NCBI RefSeq assembly: GCF_040047665.1
Contig: NZ_CP157355.1
Location: 2,108,001 to 2,172,000 of the forward strand
Direction of reading: 5' to 3'
DNA from: Chitinibacter sp. FCG-7
Lineage (GTDB): Bacteria > Pseudomonadota > Gammaproteobacteria > Burkholderiales > Chitinibacteraceae
Length of the DNA stretch: 64,000 nt
Shown here: piece by piece, positions 37,794 through 47,893 of the stretch
Numbering within the stretch: position 1 is the stretch's first letter
Layout of the letters: each line of letters opens with the position of its first letter
Program-made: the position numbers and the translations under genes
The notes under the pieces: generated by a model
What the model saw: only the letters and a program-made list of their open reading frames with translations
Databases searched by the model: none
Told to the model about the DNA's origin: nothing

Positions 37794-39026
37794 ATGTACA
37801 CCGATCCAAACTCGATGATGCCGCTATTACCTAGTTCGAGCGCAAAAGGCTTGCGAGAACTGGAAGATAAGGCCGCCGAACTGGTACGCCGAGCAGACCG
37901 ACAGGAAATACCTCGTGGCCTGCGAGCAGTGCTGGCCGAAGCATTGCGTCCAATGAACTCCTACTACACCAATAAGATCGAAGGGCAGCACACCCTACTC
38001 ATTCAACAGGCGCTGCAGGAGGATTTTTCTGATAGGCCGGATGAGGCACGCAAACAGCGTGCCGCTGTGGCATGTATGCGGGCCGAGCAAGAAATCGAAG
38101 CTCGCGTCTCGGGGTTCGAACATTTGGGAGAAATTCCCGATTACTTCAATGCTGCTTTTATTCAGGCTGCGCACAGAGCCATGTACCAACATTTGCCCAT
38201 TGAAGATCGAATGGCACACGGCAAAAAGGCAGATGGCTCGGACTGGAGCGAGGAAGTCCAGCCAGGTGTCTTCCGCCATCACGATGTTCAGGTCGGTCAG
38301 CACATTCCTCCAAGTCACCTGCACTTGGACAAATTCATTGTGAAACTATGGGAGGGTTATCGCTTCGAACAACGTGCGCCGCGTGCGCTGATCGCCATCT
38401 TTGCCGCCCATCATCGGCTAGCGTGGCTTCATCCGTTCGGCGATGGCAATGGCCGTGCTGTGCGCCTGCATTCGCACGCCGGATTGTTTGCTTTGGGTCT
38501 AACCAGAGGAGTCTGGTCACCCATGCGTGGATTGGCTCGCCAGCAAGAACGTTACTACCAGACACTGGCGCTGGCAGATCATCCGCGTGAGGGAGATTTG
38601 GATGGCCGGGGTAATTTATCCGAGAGGCATTTAATCGGCTTCATCGACTTCATGCTTGATGTTTGTCTGGATCAGGTGGAATTCATGGCGAGGATGCTGG
38701 ATTTGCAAGGACTGGAGGAGCGCATCCACAAAATGCTGCTGGCCGAATCGATCTCCGCAGAGACGCCTTCCCTGATGAAGCTCAACAGCCTGACTGCACT
38801 CAAATACCTACTGAACGTCGGGCCAACATCTAAACCAGAGTTTCGCCAATTGCTTGGTGGGGACTCTGAGCGAACACAAGATCGTGTCATCAAAGACCTA
38901 CGTACACTAGGCGTCATTACGTCGGAAGGACTGCAAGCGCCGTTTAAGCTCAATGTACCGATTCACTTGTTTCGTTACCTGTTTCCGGGCTTATGGGTCG
39001 AAGCTGAGGGTACTCAACATCCCTAA
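37794..39026 (+). CDS. Fic/DOC family protein (probable AMP-transferase), class II
   Basis: A 410-residue protein. The catalytic motif HPFGDGNGRAVR (213-224) is complete, so it should transfer AMP or a related group from a nucleotide to a hydroxyl side chain. An inhibitory-helix motif T59-N-K-I-E63-G64 lies N-terminal to the Fic core, as in class II autoinhibited enzymes. The C-terminal part (about 310-400) resembles a winged helix that may bind DNA. AGGAATTTCA precedes the ATG. It is less AT-rich than the preceding island genes. The target protein is unknown. Confidence 0.9.
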   Translation: MYTDPNSMMPLLPSSSAKGLRELEDKAAELVRRADRQEIPRGLRAVLAEALRPMNSYYTNKIEGQHTLLIQQALQEDFSDRPDEARKQRAAVACMRAEQEIEARVSGFEHLGEIPDYFNAAFIQAAHRAMYQHLPIEDRMAHGKKADGSDWSEEVQPGVFRHHDVQVGQHIPPSHLHLDKFIVKLWEGYRFEQRAPRALIAIFAAHHRLAWLHPFGDGNGRAVRLHSHAGLFALGLTRGVWSPMRGLARQQERYYQTLALADHPREGDLDGRGNLSERHLIGFIDFMLDVCLDQVEFMARMLDLQGLEERIHKMLLAESISAETPSLMKLNSLTALKYLLNVGPTSKPEFRQLLGGDSERTQDRVIKDLRTLGVITSEGLQAPFKLNVPIHLFRYLFPGLWVEAEGTQHP

Positions 39027-39039
39027 TCACTTTATTTGA

Positions 39040-39076
39040 ATCCTCGCATTTTCCTGCGGTACATCGACGAGGATTG
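39040..39076. other. possible hairpin after fic
   Basis: AATCCTCG (39040-39047) and CGAGGATT (39069-39076) pair perfectly around 21 bases, 14 bases after the fic stop, with extra pairing inside. There is no T-run, so its role as a terminator is uncertain. Confidence 0.35.
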
Positions 39077-39160
39077 CTGATGCATGCAAGGCTTTTCGAT
39101 TGTTGCTCCGCATATCCTTGAATTGGCGCTCTCTTATTAAGATTGCTCCTTCGCTCACCA

Positions 39161-40612
39161 TCAATCCCGCCCCCGCATCCTGAACGCAATTACCAGCGCT
39201 ATCGCGACCAGTGCGGTGGCGAGCTGGAAGGTGGTGTGCATGCCGCTGGCGGCGGTTTGCGCGCTGGTGTGGCTGGCTTGCTGCGACGCCCAGGCAAATA
39301 CGGCGGCCATGAGCGATGCGCCGCTGATCAGCCCCAGATTGCGCGATAGATTAAGCAAGCCAGAAATCAGGCCGCGCTGCGTGGCCGGTATATTGGCCAG
39401 TGTGGCGGTGTTGTTGCCCACCATAAAAAATGCGTAGCTGGCCGTGATCAGCACCACGGGCGCGATATAGCCGGCCAGCCCCCAGTGCAGCGGCATCAGC
39501 GATAGTGCCAGCGTGCCGCCAAATAGGCCCAGCAGCGCCAGCCGGGTGATTTTGGCCGCACCAAGATGATCCACCACATAGCCAGCGGGGACGCCGCACA
39601 GCGCTGCCACGGCGGGGCCGATGGCCAGCACCAAGCCGGTTTGTCTCACATTGAGCCCGAATGCCTGCGCCAGATAAAAAGGCCCAACCACCAGCAGCGT
39701 CATCACCAGTGCGGCCACAATGCCGTTCATGATCAGGCTGGCAGCCAGCGCGTGTTGGCGAAACAGCGCCAACTGGATCAGCGGTGCAGCGCTGCGTTTT
39801 TGCTGCCAGACCAACAGCGCCAGCCCGGCCGCCGCCAGCGTTAGCCAGCCCAGATTACTGCGGCCAAATTGGCCCTGCGTCATCGCCAGCGCATACGCGG
39901 CTAGTGTGGCCGCCAGCAGCAGGGTGCCGGTGTAATCAAAGCGGGATGTGGCCAGTTTTTCGCTTGGCGGTGCGGCGGGCAAATAGCGCCAGGCGAGCAG
40001 CAAGGCCAGCATACCCAGCGGTGCGGTGAGCAGAAAAATAGCCCGCCAGCCCAGCGCATCAATCAAGACCCCGCCCAGCGATGGCCCCAGCGCGGTGCCT
40101 ACCGCCGACATGCTGCCCAGCAGCCCCATCGCGCGGCCTGCTTTGGTTGATCCGAGCGTTTCGCCAATCAGCGCCATCGACAGCGCCATCATCATCGCCG
40201 CGCCCAGCCCCTGCACAAAACGTGCGGCAATCAGCAGCGCCAGATTGCTGGCCATGCCGCCAGCCAGCGATGCCAGCGAAAACAGCAGCAGGCCAATCAG
40301 CAGCAGTTTGCGCCGCCCCAGCAGATCGCCCAGCCGCCCCACGCCCACAATCAGGCTGGTAATCGCCAGCAGATAAGCCAGCACCACCCATTGCACGGCT
40401 TGAAAAGAGGCTGCAAAAGCCTGCGCCAGCGCGGGCAAGCCCACATTGGCAATGCTGATGCCCAGCGAGGCCAGCAGGGTAGATAGCGCCAATGCCAGCT
40501 GGGCTGCGGCCAAGTGGTGTGCCGACTGGTGTGCGGGTTGGGGGGCGCATTGGTGGGGCGACTGGTGGATAGGGGCGGGTATCGCGTTGGGTGCAGAATC
40601 AGGCGTACTCAT
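39161..40612 (-). CDS. MFS transporter, DHA2-type drug exporter
   Basis: A 483-residue inner-membrane protein with a His/Pro-rich cytoplasmic N-terminus (residues 1-32) and 12-14 hydrophobic helices. VGRLGDLLGRRKLLLIG is MFS motif A in loop 2-3, and GPSLGGVLIDALGWRAIFLL resembles motif C, which marks drug/H+ antiporters. The ATG at 40612 has GGAG 8 bases upstream. It is divergent from a LysR gene (gap of 143 bases), so LysR probably controls it. The substrate is unknown. Confidence 0.88.
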   Translation of the reverse strand: MSTPDSAPNAIPAPIHQSPHQCAPQPAHQSAHHLAAAQLALALSTLLASLGISIANVGLPALAQAFAASFQAVQWVVLAYLLAITSLIVGVGRLGDLLGRRKLLLIGLLLFSLASLAGGMASNLALLIAARFVQGLGAAMMMALSMALIGETLGSTKAGRAMGLLGSMSAVGTALGPSLGGVLIDALGWRAIFLLTAPLGMLALLLAWRYLPAAPPSEKLATSRFDYTGTLLLAATLAAYALAMTQGQFGRSNLGWLTLAAAGLALLVWQQKRSAAPLIQLALFRQHALAASLIMNGIVAALVMTLLVVGPFYLAQAFGLNVRQTGLVLAIGPAVAALCGVPAGYVVDHLGAAKITRLALLGLFGGTLALSLMPLHWGLAGYIAPVVLITASYAFFMVGNNTATLANIPATQRGLISGLLNLSRNLGLISGASLMAAVFAWASQQASHTSAQTAASGMHTTFQLATALVAIALVIAFRMRGRD

Positions 40613-40755
40613 GATGAGCTCTCCGGTGGCTGGCTGATGGCTATAACCTTATCCGCCCGCCACAGCAGGCGGAAGGCGCATGGTTTGCACTTGATCCGTG
40701 CGTCTGGCGCTATCTTTGGGTGTTGTGCCGCCGCTGGCGGGATTAGAATAGGCGC

Positions 40756-41658
40756 ATGACACCACCTGATTTCAATTTGCTGATTACGCTGGATGCCTTG
40801 CTCAGCGAGGGTAGCGTGGCGAGTGCGGCACGCCGCCTGCATTTAAGCCCGTCGGCCATGAGCCGCGCGCTGGCGCGCCTGCGCGACACCACGGGCGATC
40901 CTTTGCTGGTGCGCTCCGGTCGCGGCATGGTGCCCACCCCCAGGGCTTTGCAGCTGCGCGAATCGGTGGCCGATCTGGTACAGCAAGTCGAGTCCGCCTT
41001 GCGCCCGGCCACCGCGCCGGATCTGCACACGCTAACGCGGACATTTGCGCTGCGCTGCAGCGATGGCTTTGTGGAAAATTTCGGCCCCGCCTTGCTGGCG
41101 CGGCTGCATGCGCAAGCGCCCGGCGTGCGGCTGCGCTTTGTGCAGAAATCCGATCTGAACGACAGCGCATTGCAGCAGGGGCGTGTTGATCTGGAAACCG
41201 GCGTGGTCACCGTCCACACGCGCCCCGATCTGCGCACCCGCGCGCTATTTCGTGATCATTTTGTTGGCGTGGTGCGGCTGGGGCATGCTTTGAGCCAGCA
41301 GGACATCACGCCGCAGCGCTACGCTGCCGGGCAGCATATTCTGGTCTCGCGGCGCGAGCAGGAAACCGGGCTGGTTGATGAAGCGCTGCAGCTGCTGGGG
41401 CTGAGCCGGCAGATTGCCTGCTTTGTGGGCGGTTTTGCCACCGCGCTGGCGCTGGTGCGCGATTCCGATCTGATCACCGCCGTGCCCGAGCGCCACACCC
41501 GCCAGCTGCGCGCCGGGTTGCATACTTTTGCACTGCCAGTTGCGCTGCCGCAGATCACCGTGTCGATGCAATGGCACCCGCGCATGGATGCCGATCCGGC
41601 GCATCGCTGGCTGCGCAATGTGCTGGCCGAGGTGTGCGGTGAGCCCGATGCGAGCTGA
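40756..41658 (+). CDS. LysR family transcriptional regulator
   Basis: A 300-residue regulator with an N-terminal winged helix-turn-helix (LLITLDALLSEGSVASAARRLHLSPSAMSRALARLRD) and a C-terminal effector-binding domain (about 92-295). The HTH type is that of NodD/LysR-like proteins. It is divergent from the MFS exporter, the usual arrangement for a LysR and its target. Its last 11 bases overlap the next gene. Confidence 0.92.
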   Translation: MTPPDFNLLITLDALLSEGSVASAARRLHLSPSAMSRALARLRDTTGDPLLVRSGRGMVPTPRALQLRESVADLVQQVESALRPATAPDLHTLTRTFALRCSDGFVENFGPALLARLHAQAPGVRLRFVQKSDLNDSALQQGRVDLETGVVTVHTRPDLRTRALFRDHFVGVVRLGHALSQQDITPQRYAAGQHILVSRREQETGLVDEALQLLGLSRQIACFVGGFATALALVRDSDLITAVPERHTRQLRAGLHTFALPVALPQITVSMQWHPRMDADPAHRWLRNVLAEVCGEPDAS

Positions 41659-42301
41659 TCCGGCCTTGGCGGCCACGGGAAAACCGGCACCCAAAACCAC
41701 GCCTGAGCAAACCCGCGCCGAATACGCTGCGCGCATCATCAGCAGCGTCAAAACCAGCCCCAGCCTGCTGGCCGCCTTGCACACCGCGCGCGAGCTGCAA
41801 TTACCCCAGTGGTGTATTGCCGCCGGAGCTATTCGCAATCTGGTCTGGAGCCATATACATGGCATAGATTTTGAGCCGGATGAAATCGACCTGGTGTATT
41901 GGGATGCCGCCGACTCCAGCGCAGAGCGCGATCAGGCGCTGCAAGCCCAATTGGCGCAGCGCACGCCGCAGTTTGACTGGGATGTGACCAATCAGGCCGG
42001 GGTGCATCACTGGTATCGCGGCGAAGATGGCCGCCGCTTTGCGCCGTTTGCCTCCACCTTGGCCGGGATGGTTAGCTGGCCAGAAACCGCCACGGCGGTA
42101 GGTGTGTCGCTCGATGAGGCCGACCAGCTGCACATTTGGGCCCCTGTGCTGGCGCACGGCGACACCGGGCTGGCCGATCTATTTGCGTTGCGACTGCGGC
42201 ACAACAGCGCCCGCGTTTCGCTGGCGCAGTTTCAGGCGCGTCTGGCGCAAAAGCGCTTCCTGCAACGCTGGCCTAGGCTGACCTTGGTCGACGCGGCATA
42301 A
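41648..42301 (+). CDS. nucleotidyltransferase family protein (NTP_transf_6-like, DUF925)
   Basis: A 217-residue protein. CIAAGAIRNLVWSHIHG and DEIDLVYWD are the GG/W-type active-site start and the D-x-D-like metal site of this family; VTNQAGVHHWY and AGMVSWPETATAVGV are also typical. The ATG at 41648 overlaps the LysR gene by 11 bases and has GGTGAG upstream, so I reject the longer frame that runs through LysR. Its substrate is unknown. Confidence 0.85.
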   Translation: MRADPALAATGKPAPKTTPEQTRAEYAARIISSVKTSPSLLAALHTARELQLPQWCIAAGAIRNLVWSHIHGIDFEPDEIDLVYWDAADSSAERDQALQAQLAQRTPQFDWDVTNQAGVHHWYRGEDGRRFAPFASTLAGMVSWPETATAVGVSLDEADQLHIWAPVLAHGDTGLADLFALRLRHNSARVSLAQFQARLAQKRFLQRWPRLTLVDAA

Positions 42302-42598
42302 AACCGCCTAACCCCCTGCGATCATTATTTTTCATCAATAAATCACACCATCTGGCCATACCAACACACAATCTGAATATCGCCATCATGCGATGGGTAT
42401 ATGGCTGCAGATAAATCTGTAATTGATCTGCAGCCATATACCCATTCAACGTTGAATCTTGCTATTCCAGCTGCATTAAATGGTAATCTGGCACAGCTTT
42501 GCGCTGCACAATTGCGCTATGCTTTGGCGGCCGGTTGGTCTTGCGATGCAGCTGGTGCTGTGATCTGTTTGTTGTGTCAATCCTGTCTGGAGTAAACC
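42302..42598. repeat. repeat-rich gap with a 20-bp inverted repeat
   Basis: Bases 42393-42412 and 42426-42445 are perfect reverse complements (arm starts ATGGGTATATGGCTGCAGAT) around a 13-base loop. The upstream half repeats the plan at 3488-3546 (CCATACCA, AATCTGAATAT, ATGGGTATATG). A REP-like CGCCTAACCCC is at 42304-42314. The last part before macA contains no gene but likely its promoter and GGAG at 42590-42593. No coding frame is convincing. Confidence 0.7.
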
Positions 42599-43765
42599 AT
42601 GTCCGTGTTGTCGCCTCTGGCCCGTGTGTGGGCTCGCCTTGGCTTTGTGCGCTGGCTGCTGCTGATTGCGCTGGCGGCGGGGGCGTATTGGTTGTTTGGG
42701 CGGGATAAAGTAGACCCGGCCAGCCAGGTGGTGAGCAGCGTGGTCAAGCGCGGCGATGTTGAGGTATCGGTGCTGGCCACGGGCAAGGTGGAAGCGGCCA
42801 AAACGGTCGATGTCGGCGCGCAGGCTTCCGGGCAGATACAGCGTCTGCTGGTCAAGCTGGGCGACAGGGTGAAAAAAGGCGATTTGCTGGCCGAGATCGA
42901 CCCGAGCGTGTCGCAAAATGATTTTGACGAAGCACAAATGTCGATCGAGGGGCTGCAAGCGCAGCAAACCATCAAGCAATTGGCGCTGCAAGAAGCGCAT
43001 CTTGAGCTGGCGCGGCAGAAAACCATGATCGAGGGCGATGCCACACCACGCCGCGAGCTGGAGGCGGCGCAGATTAATGTGAAAATGCGGCAAGCTGAAA
43101 TCGTTCAGCTGGGCACCCAGCTGCGCCAGGCCGAGATCAAGCGCGACAAGGCCAAAACCAATCTGGGCTTTACGCGGATTGTGGCGCCGATGGATGGCGT
43201 GGTGGCGTCAATTGCGGTGAAAGAGGGGCAGACGGTGAATGCCATCCAGTCGGCTCCCACCATTCTGACGCTGGCCGATATGGACATGATGAAAATTCAG
43301 GCGCAGGTGGCCGAGGCCGATGTGGTGCGCATCAAGACCGGCACGCCGCTGTATTTCTCGGTGCTGGGCGACCCCGATACCAAAATCCGGGCGCAGGTGC
43401 TGGGGCTGGAGCCCAGCCCGCAAACCATCAATAACGCCATTTTTTATAATGCGCTGTCGCTGGTGCCCAATCGGCAAGGTGTGCTGCACCAGCAGATGAC
43501 CGCGCAAGTGACCTTTATTCTGGCGCAGGCCAATAATGTGCTGACCGTGCCGGTGGGGGCGCTGGGCAAAAAAACCGGCGCAGGTGAGCAATACACCGTG
43601 AAAGTGCTCGATGCCGAGGGCAAAATCAGCGAGCGCCAGCTGCAGATCGGCTTGCGTAGCAATATTGTGGCCGAGGTGAAATCCGGCCTCAAAGAAGGCG
43701 AAAAAGTGGTGATGGGCGCGCCAGAAAGCTCGCCCCAGCCGCAACCTGAGCGGCGGGGCCGCTAA
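42599..43765 (+). CDS. macA: periplasmic adaptor of a MacAB-type efflux pump (MacA)
   Basis: A 388-residue membrane-fusion protein. It has an N-terminal TM anchor (WLLLIALAAGAYWLFG), a lipoyl/beta-barrel domain (about 50-95 and 200-300) and a long coiled-coil hairpin (about 105-200). SVLATGKVEAAKTVDVGAQASGQI is typical of MacA. It bridges MacB and an outer-membrane channel. GGAG lies 5 bases before the ATG and the stop overlaps the macB start (TAATG). Confidence 0.9.
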   Translation: MSVLSPLARVWARLGFVRWLLLIALAAGAYWLFGRDKVDPASQVVSSVVKRGDVEVSVLATGKVEAAKTVDVGAQASGQIQRLLVKLGDRVKKGDLLAEIDPSVSQNDFDEAQMSIEGLQAQQTIKQLALQEAHLELARQKTMIEGDATPRRELEAAQINVKMRQAEIVQLGTQLRQAEIKRDKAKTNLGFTRIVAPMDGVVASIAVKEGQTVNAIQSAPTILTLADMDMMKIQAQVAEADVVRIKTGTPLYFSVLGDPDTKIRAQVLGLEPSPQTINNAIFYNALSLVPNRQGVLHQQMTAQVTFILAQANNVLTVPVGALGKKTGAGEQYTVKVLDAEGKISERQLQIGLRSNIVAEVKSGLKEGEKVVMGAPESSPQPQPERRGR

Positions 43766-45720
43766 TGTCGGTGCCGGTGATTGAATTGTGCGGCGTTACG
43801 CGCGAGTTTCCGGCGGGCGAGCAAACCGTGCGCATTCTGGACGATATCCAGCTGCGCATCGATGCTGGCGAAATGGTGGCCATCATTGGCCAGTCGGGCT
43901 CGGGCAAATCAACGCTGATGAATATTCTGGGCGGGCTCGATAGCCCGTCGGCGGGGTCTTACCGCTTTAATGGCCGCGAAGTGGGCGAGCTGAATGCGGA
44001 CGAGCTGGCCGCGCTGCGCCGCGATCATTTTGGTTTTATTTTCCAGCGTTATCACCTGCTGGGGGCGATGAGCGCGCTGGATAATGTGGCGATTCCGGCC
44101 ATTTATGCAGGCATGCCGGTGGCGCAGCGCCAGCAGCGCGCGGCTATGCTGCTGCAGCGGCTGGGCTTGGGCGAGCGTTTGCAGTATCGCCCGCGCCAGC
44201 TCTCGGGCGGGCAGCAGCAGCGCGTGTCGATTGCGCGCGCCCTGATGAATGGCGGCGAAGTGATTCTGGCCGACGAGCCCACTGGCGCGCTTGATTCGCG
44301 CAGCGGTGCCGACGTGCTGCAGATTCTGAAAGAGCTGCATCAGCAGGGGCATACCGTCATTCTGGTGACACACGACGCCAAAGTAGCGGCGCAGGCCGAC
44401 CGGATTATCGAAATCCGCGACGGCAAAATCATTGCCGATCAGCCCAATCCGGTGCGCGATGAAGTGCGCCTGCCCGCCGATAGCCCGGCCCCGCCACCGC
44501 AGGACACCACGCCGCAGGCTTTGCTGGGGCGCTGGCGCGAGGCGCTGGCCATGGCTTTCCGTGCGCTGCTGGCCAACCGGATGCGCAGCTTGCTAACCAT
44601 GCTGGGGATTATTATCGGCATTTCATCGGTGGTATCGATTGTAGCGCTGGGCGACGGGATGGAAGAATCGGTGCTGAAAAACTTCGCCAGCCTTGGCGTG
44701 AATAATCTCGATATTCTGCCCGGCACCGACATCAGCGATGACAAGGCGCAAAGCGTCACTTCCTTGCGCGAGGGCGATCTGGCGCTGATCATGACCGAGC
44801 CCTATGTGCAGGCCGTTACGCCGATTACCTCGCAGGGTATGCGCACCCGATTCAGAAGTGTCGATGTCGCCACGACCATCCATGGGGTGGCCCCGGCGTT
44901 TTTCAGCTTGCGCAATCAGGCCATGCAGCAAGGCACAGTGTTTAGCGATGACGATGTACGGCGGCAATCGCAGGTGGCGGTGATTGGCGCTGAAACGCAG
45001 AAAAAGCTGTTTGGCGAGGGTAGCTCAGGCATTGGCGAGGTGATTTTGCTAGGCAATATGCCGGTGCAGGTCATCGGGGTGGCCGAAGAAAAATCGATGG
45101 GCTTTGGCAGCAGCGGCATGCTGGAAGTGTGGGTGCCTTACACCACAGCGGCCAGCCGCATGTTTGGCCAGCAGCACTTTAGCCGTATTACCGTACAGAT
45201 CAAGGCCGATGCGCCGCTCAAAGCGGCTGAAAACGCCCTGATGGCGCGCATGGCGCAATGGCATGGCAAGCAGGATGTGTACTCGCGCAATATGCAGGAC
45301 ATGATGGAATCATTCCAGAGCTCGGCCAATAGCATCAAATTGTTTCTGATGCTGATTGGCGTGATTTCGCTGGTGGTGGGCGGCATCGGGGTGATGAATA
45401 TCATGCTGGTTTCGGTGACCGAGCGCACGCATGAAATCGGCATCCGCATGGCGGTGGGCGCGCGGCAAGCCGATATTCGTATCCAGTTTCTGATCGAAGC
45501 GATTGTGGTGTGCCTGCTGGGGGCGGCCATCGGTGTAGCGCTCTCGGCCTTGCTGGGCTGGGTGGTCAATATGCTGGTCAAGGATTTCCAGATGATGTTT
45601 TCGCTGGGCTCGATCACCACGGCGGTGCTGTGTGCCAGCGTGGTGGGCGTGGTGTTCGGCTTTTTGCCGGCCCGCCGGGCTGCGCAGCTGGCACCGATTG
45701 AAGCGCTGTCACGTGAATAA
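43765..45720 (+). CDS. macB: macrolide-type ABC exporter ATP-binding/permease MacB
   Basis: A 651-residue inner-membrane protein combining an N-terminal ATPase and a C-terminal four-helix permease. It has Walker [10 protein letters not shown], signature [15 protein letters not shown] and Walker [13 protein letters not shown]. The permease has a TM helix near residue 275-300, a large periplasmic MacB_PCD domain, then three helices at the end. It drives export of macrolides, haem precursors or lipopeptides in known systems. It is translated with macA by a one-base overlap. Confidence 0.94.
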   Translation: MSVPVIELCGVTREFPAGEQTVRILDDIQLRIDAGEMVAIIGQSGSGKSTLMNILGGLDSPSAGSYRFNGREVGELNADELAALRRDHFGFIFQRYHLLGAMSALDNVAIPAIYAGMPVAQRQQRAAMLLQRLGLGERLQYRPRQLSGGQQQRVSIARALMNGGEVILADEPTGALDSRSGADVLQILKELHQQGHTVILVTHDAKVAAQADRIIEIRDGKIIADQPNPVRDEVRLPADSPAPPPQDTTPQALLGRWREALAMAFRALLANRMRSLLTMLGIIIGISSVVSIVALGDGMEESVLKNFASLGVNNLDILPGTDISDDKAQSVTSLREGDLALIMTEPYVQAVTPITSQGMRTRFRSVDVATTIHGVAPAFFSLRNQAMQQGTVFSDDDVRRQSQVAVIGAETQKKLFGEGSSGIGEVILLGNMPVQVIGVAEEKSMGFGSSGMLEVWVPYTTAASRMFGQQHFSRITVQIKADAPLKAAENALMARMAQWHGKQDVYSRNMQDMMESFQSSANSIKLFLMLIGVISLVVGGIGVMNIMLVSVTERTHEIGIRMAVGARQADIRIQFLIEAIVVCLLGAAIGVALSALLGWVVNMLVKDFQMMFSLGSITTAVLCASVVGVVFGFLPARRAAQLAPIEALSRE

Positions 45721-45732
45721 GCCGGATAAACA

Positions 45733-47136
45733 ATGAAAATGCGACTTTTAACTTCTCTGGCTCTGCCGATATTGCTCGGCGCTTGCGCCTCCGCAGGCTG
45801 GCAAGTGCCTGCAGTAGCGCTGCCTGCGCAATGGCAGTCGGCGAGCGCTAGTACGCCTGCACCCGCGGCGACTGATGTGGCGATTGATCCGCTGATTGAT
45901 CCGGCAGCGGATCAGTCTTTCTGGCTGGGCTTTGCCGATCCGCAGCTGATTGCGCTGCAGGGCAGCGCCCGGGCTCACAACGCCGATCTGGCGCTGGCTG
46001 CCATCCGCCTGCGGCAGGCTGGTTTTGCCGTCGACAAAGCCGGGCTGGCCCGGCGTCCCAATGCTTCGCTGGGGCTGAATCAGGGCGCATCGTGGGCGCT
46101 AGACCCTGCACGCTATCGTGGCGAATCCGGCAGCGCCAGTCTGGGCTTTTCCTGGGAAGTCGATTTATGGGGCAAGCTGGCCGATCAGCAGCAAGCGGCG
46201 CGCTGGCGCGAGCAGGCCAGCGCCGCCGAGCTGGCCGCCTTGCAGTTGACAGTGGCCACCAGCGTTGCCAGTGCCTACTGGGCCATCGCCCGCGATCAGG
46301 ATGCGCTGCAATTGGCGCAGGATGATCTGCAGCGCGCGCGGGAGACGCAGTCCATGGTCGAGCGTCGCTACAGTGCGGGTGTTGTCTCCGGGCTAGATCT
46401 GAATCAGGCGCGCAGCAATACCACGCAGCAGGAAAATGCGCTCGCCCAGGCGCAGCTGGCGCTGGCCAAAAGCCGCTGGCAATTGGGCGTTCTGCTGGGG
46501 CAGGCCCCGCAGGCAGGCGCAGAGATTGCTGCGATGTTGCCCGAGCAGTTTCCTGCTATCGCGCTGGGTCTGCCTGCCGAAGTACTCGATCATCGCCCCG
46601 ATCTGGCCGCCGCAACCGCCAGATTGCAAGCCAGCTTTGCCGATCTGCAGGTGGCGCGCAAAAATTGGTATCCGGCGCTATCGCTCACCAGCAGCCTGGG
46701 TGGCAGCAGTCAGCAATTGCTCAGCTTCATCGCCAACCCGGTTGCTTCGCTGGGCGCAGGATTGGCCTTGCCCTTTATCCAGTTCAATGAGATGGCACTG
46801 GCGCGCAAAAGCAGCGCCGCCGATTACGAAGCTGCCGTGATCGAATATCGGCAAAAGCTCTATCTGGCATTGCAGGAAGTCGAAAGCGCGCTGGCCAGCC
46901 GGACCCAGTGGCAGGCGCAAGTGCCTAGGCTGCAGTCTATCGCCAGCGAAACCCGGCAGGTCGAGCAGCAAACCCGTTTGCGCTACGCTGCCGGTGCCGT
47001 GGCGTTTGATGCCGTGCTCAATGCCAGCGCACGCCGACAAGCCGCTGAGCATGCGCTTGTGCTGCAGCGCTATCAGCTGGCGCTGGCCAGCGTTGAAGTT
47101 TACAAAGCGCTGGGTGGCGCGCCGCTCAGCCCCTAG
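45733..47136 (+). CDS. outer membrane efflux lipoprotein, NodT/TolC family
   Basis: A 467-residue outer-membrane factor with a lipobox LLGAC (Cys about 18) for lipidation and two OEP repeats. LGFSWEVDLWGKLADQQ, RRYSAGVVSGLDLNQAR and the mirrored second-repeat segment LRYAAGAVAFDAVLNASARR are typical. It completes the macA-macB-outer membrane triplet, with 12 bases between genes, so the operon codes for an entire tripartite pump. Confidence 0.93.
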   Translation: MKMRLLTSLALPILLGACASAGWQVPAVALPAQWQSASASTPAPAATDVAIDPLIDPAADQSFWLGFADPQLIALQGSARAHNADLALAAIRLRQAGFAVDKAGLARRPNASLGLNQGASWALDPARYRGESGSASLGFSWEVDLWGKLADQQQAARWREQASAAELAALQLTVATSVASAYWAIARDQDALQLAQDDLQRARETQSMVERRYSAGVVSGLDLNQARSNTTQQENALAQAQLALAKSRWQLGVLLGQAPQAGAEIAAMLPEQFPAIALGLPAEVLDHRPDLAAATARLQASFADLQVARKNWYPALSLTSSLGGSSQQLLSFIANPVASLGAGLALPFIQFNEMALARKSSAADYEAAVIEYRQKLYLALQEVESALASRTQWQAQVPRLQSIASETRQVEQQTRLRYAAGAVAFDAVLNASARRQAAEHALVLQRYQLALASVEVYKALGGAPLSP

Positions 47137-47257
47137 TTCAGCGCCGCAGTCCAGCTGGCCTCGCACGATGTGTTGCCTGCATCACCCTGCTGGCGCGAAA
47201 GCGCAGCGCTGCGGCGCTGCTGTGAGTAAAATCGGCGCTTACTAAGGAGAAACCGCT

Positions 47258-47893
47258 ATGTTGTGGCCCGAAGTCATGGCCCTGATCCGTCGCAGCCGCA
47301 TGCTGGCTTTGGCGACTCATTCCGCGCACATGCCGGGCTATCCTCATGTGTCGTGGCTGCCCACGGTGGCCGACGAAGCGGGGCGACCGCTCGTGATGAT
47401 CAGCCGTCTGGCCGAACACACGCAAAATATCCTGCAGGACCATAAAGTGAGCGTGCTGCTGCACGACGATGACATGGCCTTGGAGAAGGCCAGATTGACC
47501 ATTCTGGGCGATTTGCAGCCTGTAGCGCCGGATGAGCTGCTCGCTGCGCGCTTGGCGCGTTACAATCCCCAGTTGGCCGCTTGTCTGGACATGAGCGATT
47601 TTTCCGTCTGGCGACTGTGGCCGCGTCGGGCGCGCCTGATTGCCGGATTTGGCCGCATGGGCTGGGTTGAGGGCGATGAATGGGAAAGTGCTGCGGCGCT
47701 GACGCTGGCGCAGGAGGCCGAGCTGATCGCCGCCAGTGTCATCGGCGCTGGCGAGCTGCTGGGCGTTGATCTGGCCGGGTGTGATATCCGGCTGGGCGAG
47801 CAGATCCGGCGTTTTGAATTTGCCACCATTTGCCATGATGCCACCGGGGTGGCACAGGCTTTGAAACACATTGCAAGGGATATAACTGCATGA
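47258..47893 (+). CDS. pyridoxamine 5'-phosphate oxidase-like / HugZ family protein
   Basis: A 211-residue protein with an N-terminal split-barrel flavin-type domain (LALATHSAHMPGYPHVSWLP through about residue 130) and a C-terminal DUF2470-like part (about 135-205). That combination is seen in HugZ haem-utilisation proteins, but the haem-binding residues cannot be confirmed here. AAGGAG precedes the ATG by 8 bases. The stop overlaps the RstA-like gene (ATGA), so the two are coupled. Confidence 0.8.
   Translation: MLWPEVMALIRRSRMLALATHSAHMPGYPHVSWLPTVADEAGRPLVMISRLAEHTQNILQDHKVSVLLHDDDMALEKARLTILGDLQPVAPDELLAARLARYNPQLAACLDMSDFSVWRLWPRRARLIAGFGRMGWVEGDEWESAAALTLAQEAELIAASVIGAGELLGVDLAGCDIRLGEQIRRFEFATICHDATGVAQALKHIARDITA

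Noticed and set aside
47138..47869. 243-residue minus-strand frame opposite the HugZ-like gene
   Set aside because: The plus-strand gene has AAGGAG, a recognisable fold and coupling to rstA.
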